Shown here: positions 61,301 through 64,000 of the stretch, one piece after another
Layout of the letters: each line of letters begins with the position of its first letter
Position numbering within the stretch: the first letter of the stretch is position 1
Source: Sphagnum compactum
Taxonomy: Eukaryota > Bryophyta > Sphagnopsida > Sphagnales
Assembly (NCBI GenBank): GCA_965153455.1
Contig: OZ234497.1
Coordinates: 16,609,872-16,673,871, forward strand
Direction: 5' to 3'
DNA length: 64,000 nt
Notes under the pieces: generated by a model
Database searches by the model: none
The model's input: only the letters and a program-made list of their open reading frames with translations
What the model was told of the DNA's origin: nothing
Translations under genes and position numbers: made by a program

Positions 61301-64000
61301 CATGGATAAGCTTGATCTCCTCTTGGGTTAGTTTTTTTATTTTGTTGCAACCACCAATACTTCCCCACTATCAACTTCCTCCTTATTTGCATCTCACATT
61401 TGACGTCTTGTGTGGGGGTACCATGCAAAATATTTAATGCAAAACTCAAGAGCTTCATCATACATGTACCTGGAGGCCATGCAACCTTTGGGCTTGGCCT
61501 TGTTGCGGACATACCTTTTCAAAACAAACAAGTACCTTTTAACCAAGTAGCACCACCTTGTGGAAATTGGTCCACAAATTTTTAATTCATCCAGAACACG
61601 GATAATTAAATGAGTCATAAAATCAAAAAATGCAAGAGGGAATTAGACTTCCAACATGCATAATGTTTCAGCAACAAATGTGCAAAGTGGGTTGATTTCA
61701 TATGGGTTCATCACTTTTGTCCACAAGCATTGGATTACGCTACCCAATCGAATGAAGGTTTTGCGTGACCCATGCTACAACAAGTTTTGAATGTTTGCTG
61801 GCATTATTTGTTGCACCATCACATGATGGTCATGACATTTCATGTTCATTAGCCTTTGAGCCCCAACATGCTTCTCAAATGTCGTAGCATAGCCTATTGG
61901 TGCACGTACTTTAGCCACAAAGTCCAAGAATGCCTTGCTTTCATTTCACGTGAACACAAATGGGGCTAGTGGTTTTATATAATTAACACCTTCATCTTGT
62001 TGATGTAGCCATAAATGTCGCATCACCCCAGCTTGTTTTAAGTCCTTGCACATTTCCAATGTGTCTTTCTCCCCAAACAAATATTTCAAAACACTTTCTA
62101 ACACATTGCGCTCCACATGCATGACATCCAACATGTTGTGTATGGGTAGTTCCTGTAGTGTGCAAATTGAACCCTTGGTTCAAAGGAATTATTGGTGTTT
62201 GTGTGTTCATGTTGTGGAGACTTAAAAGTACAATCCCTACCAAGTCACCCACCATGCTCCCACTTGTGCCAACTCCCTACTCCTGTTGCACACTCACTTT
62301 AAACCCACTAGACAAACTCTCACCATGTGCCCATTAGATGTCCACTATATTGCACTAAACTTCCACTATAATCCCATTAAACTTGTATTTTACTTGCAAA
62401 GTCAATAAATATGCACCCACATTGGTCTAAGCCTACAACTATCCTTTGACATGAACTACAACTAAGCTTGAAACATGGTCCAATTATGTATTGATGTGGT
62501 GTTATTCAACTTTCAATTACATATAACAACAAATTTTGAAGATTAAACCCAGTCTAGACCACAATTATGAACCTAAGTTCAAAAAGTTTTAAGTGGGCAT
62601 TCAATGTAGAGGTCTTACTTTCCAATATTCAAGCCTGAATAAAATGTTGAGTCTTTTGATGCCAAAAATTGTAGTAGGATCACCACGCATTGGTTGGCCA
62701 ACTTCAAGCCATGCTTCCCTTGTAGATGCTACAACAATTATATCATCCACATTTATTCGAAGAGGTGGTGTCCCCTCCTCAACACCTCCAAAAGCCCTAA
62801 TGTCTTTAAAGTACACATGGTCATTAGGGAGCCACCTTCTATATTGTGAACAATAAACTATCTTATGGCATGCTACTGATCTTCTTGAAATTGTCCCTAA
62901 TGCACAACAATGGCAACTTCGATATCCTTTTGTTGCGCAACCTGCAACCATCCCATATGTAAGTAAATCACGCATGTTGAATGTTGGTTCCCCTTAAATC
63001 ACCTAACATTTCACACATTGATCCCAACCTCCCATAACATTTTAAGGTCTTTGACTAAAGGCTCTAGATATGTGTCAAAATGTTCACTTGTCATCGACCA
63101 TGGGCTTGGTATGATCAATGATAACACCATAAAATGTTTTTTGGTAGATAGCCATGGTAGGAGATTATAATTCATTAGAATCACTGGCCAAGTTGACCAA
63201 GTAGAACTTTTATCTCCAAATGAGTTCACCCCATTAGTGGCCATTCCAAGGCGTACATTGCGAGGCTCCATTGCAAATTTTGGCCATTGAGCTTCCACAA
63301 AGTTCCATTGGTGTGAGTTTGCCGCATGTCAAACCAAGCCACCAACACTTTGATTGTTGTGATGCCACACCATCAATTTTGCTTGGGCTAGAGTGCTATA
63401 CATTCATTGTAGTCGAGGTCCAAGCGGGAAGTGGCATAACATTTTATTGGCCCCCTTGGATTTCCCCACCATTTTGTACCTAGGCTCTTGATAATATGGA
63501 CAAATTTCATCATTTGCATGAATTCCCCCTAAACAATGTACACCCCTTCTCACAAACATTAATCACATTGTAAGCCAAGCCCAATTTCTTCAGCATGTTA
63601 AAGGCTTCATATTCAAAGTTAAGCAAAATGTAAAAAAGTGGGTAATTTTTTTTTTTGATAGACCCAACAATTCAATTATGAACACATTGGAAATGCCATG
63701 TGTTCGACAACAATTCAATATTGAAAAAGTCCCACACAAACTTGATGTTTGAGATTTTTCCTATAGTAGGATTTTGGCCATTTCTTCAAACTCTTGCTGC
63801 CCAAAATTCATTGTAGCCCCCTCTTCATGGGACAAACCTGCTATATCATCATCCTCTTCATTTTCACCTACATATTCCAAATTTCCACCATTAGGCTCCA
63901 CATTGCCTTCTTCAATGTTTTGTTGTTCATTGGCCTCCTCCACTTCTTCCATTACATGTTCTTGGTCATTAGTGTTACCTCAAGAATATGCCACATGCTC

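Larger units (their letters stand above)
58299..64000 (-). pseudogene. Decayed CACTA (En/Spm) tnp2-type transposase, continues past the right edge
   Basis: Reading leftwards: an acidic stretch (63761-63952); 'MLKKLGLAYNVINVCEKGC' (about 63540-63610); 'WPKFAMEPRNVRLGMATNG' with 'WSTWPVILMNYNLLPWL' and 'YLEPLVKDLK' (63011-63298); 'GMVAGCATKGYRSCHCCALG' then 'YRRWLPNDH' (62601-62975); 'LDVMHVERNVLESVLKYLF' (61946-62134); 'CGPISTRWCYLVKRYLF' and 'RNKAKPKGCMASRYMYDEA' (61394-61618); and C-terminal pieces with 'FWLVNFAHQ' and 'EPYVFPSS' (58490-58675) and 58845-59105. This order matches tnp2 of plant CACTA elements: Transposase_21, the D-V-M-H-(I/V)-E-(K/R)-N-V motif, DUF4218 and the C-terminal domain. 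Frames change repeatedly between pieces and stops intervene, so it is inactive. About 2 kb of foreign sequence (59.1-61.3 kb) separates the last two blocks. Confidence 0.87.

Overview
The window looks like repeat-rich, AT-rich nuclear DNA of a land plant or close streptophyte relative. Three things support this: protein-coding genes with many short GT-AG introns, a plastid strigolactone-pathway enzyme, and plant-type transposons (CACTA, MULE, Harbinger-like and Stowaway-like MITEs). I cannot fix the species. Nothing is bacterial, and there is no CRISPR array, operon or rRNA.

Layout. 1-177 (+): last exon of a TCHQD-type glutathione S-transferase. 0.2-7 kb: non-coding DNA with a tandem repeat, a Harbinger-type MITE with TAA target duplications, a tRNA-Gln(CTG) with Pol III terminator, and a GAAA-rich tract. 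7.0-14.3 kb (-): an EDR2-like gene (PH, START, DUF1336) that I rebuilt exon by exon. It is open for about 564 codons, then broken by a frameshift and premature TGA codons in the DUF1336 part. 14.3-17.4 kb: intergenic. 17.6-19.8 kb and 20.6-22.5 kb: two large imperfect inverted repeats (foldbacks), the first holding a minisatellite and a nested MITE. 23.5-27.5 kb (-): a complete nine-exon CCD7 gene (725 codons plus stop, all four iron-binding His present), the clearest intact gene. 28-46 kb: AT-rich repeat DNA with a MULE fragment, degenerate arrays, several MITEs and a GC-richer minisatellite. 46.9-48.0 kb (+): a decayed MULE transposase. 48.6-49.7 kb: another inverted degenerate array with a SINE-like head. 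55.8-64.0 kb (-): a decayed CACTA (tnp2) transposon continuing off the right edge, interrupted by about 2 kb that carries an orphan ORF.

How the parts relate. CCD7 would act in plastids in strigolactone synthesis. The EDR2-like and GST loci are unrelated housekeeping or stress genes. The rest is mobile or repeat DNA. The least explained structures are the repeated foldbacks, three of which have a tRNA-like (A box/B box) module in the arm or at the end, and the orphan ORF inside the CACTA element.
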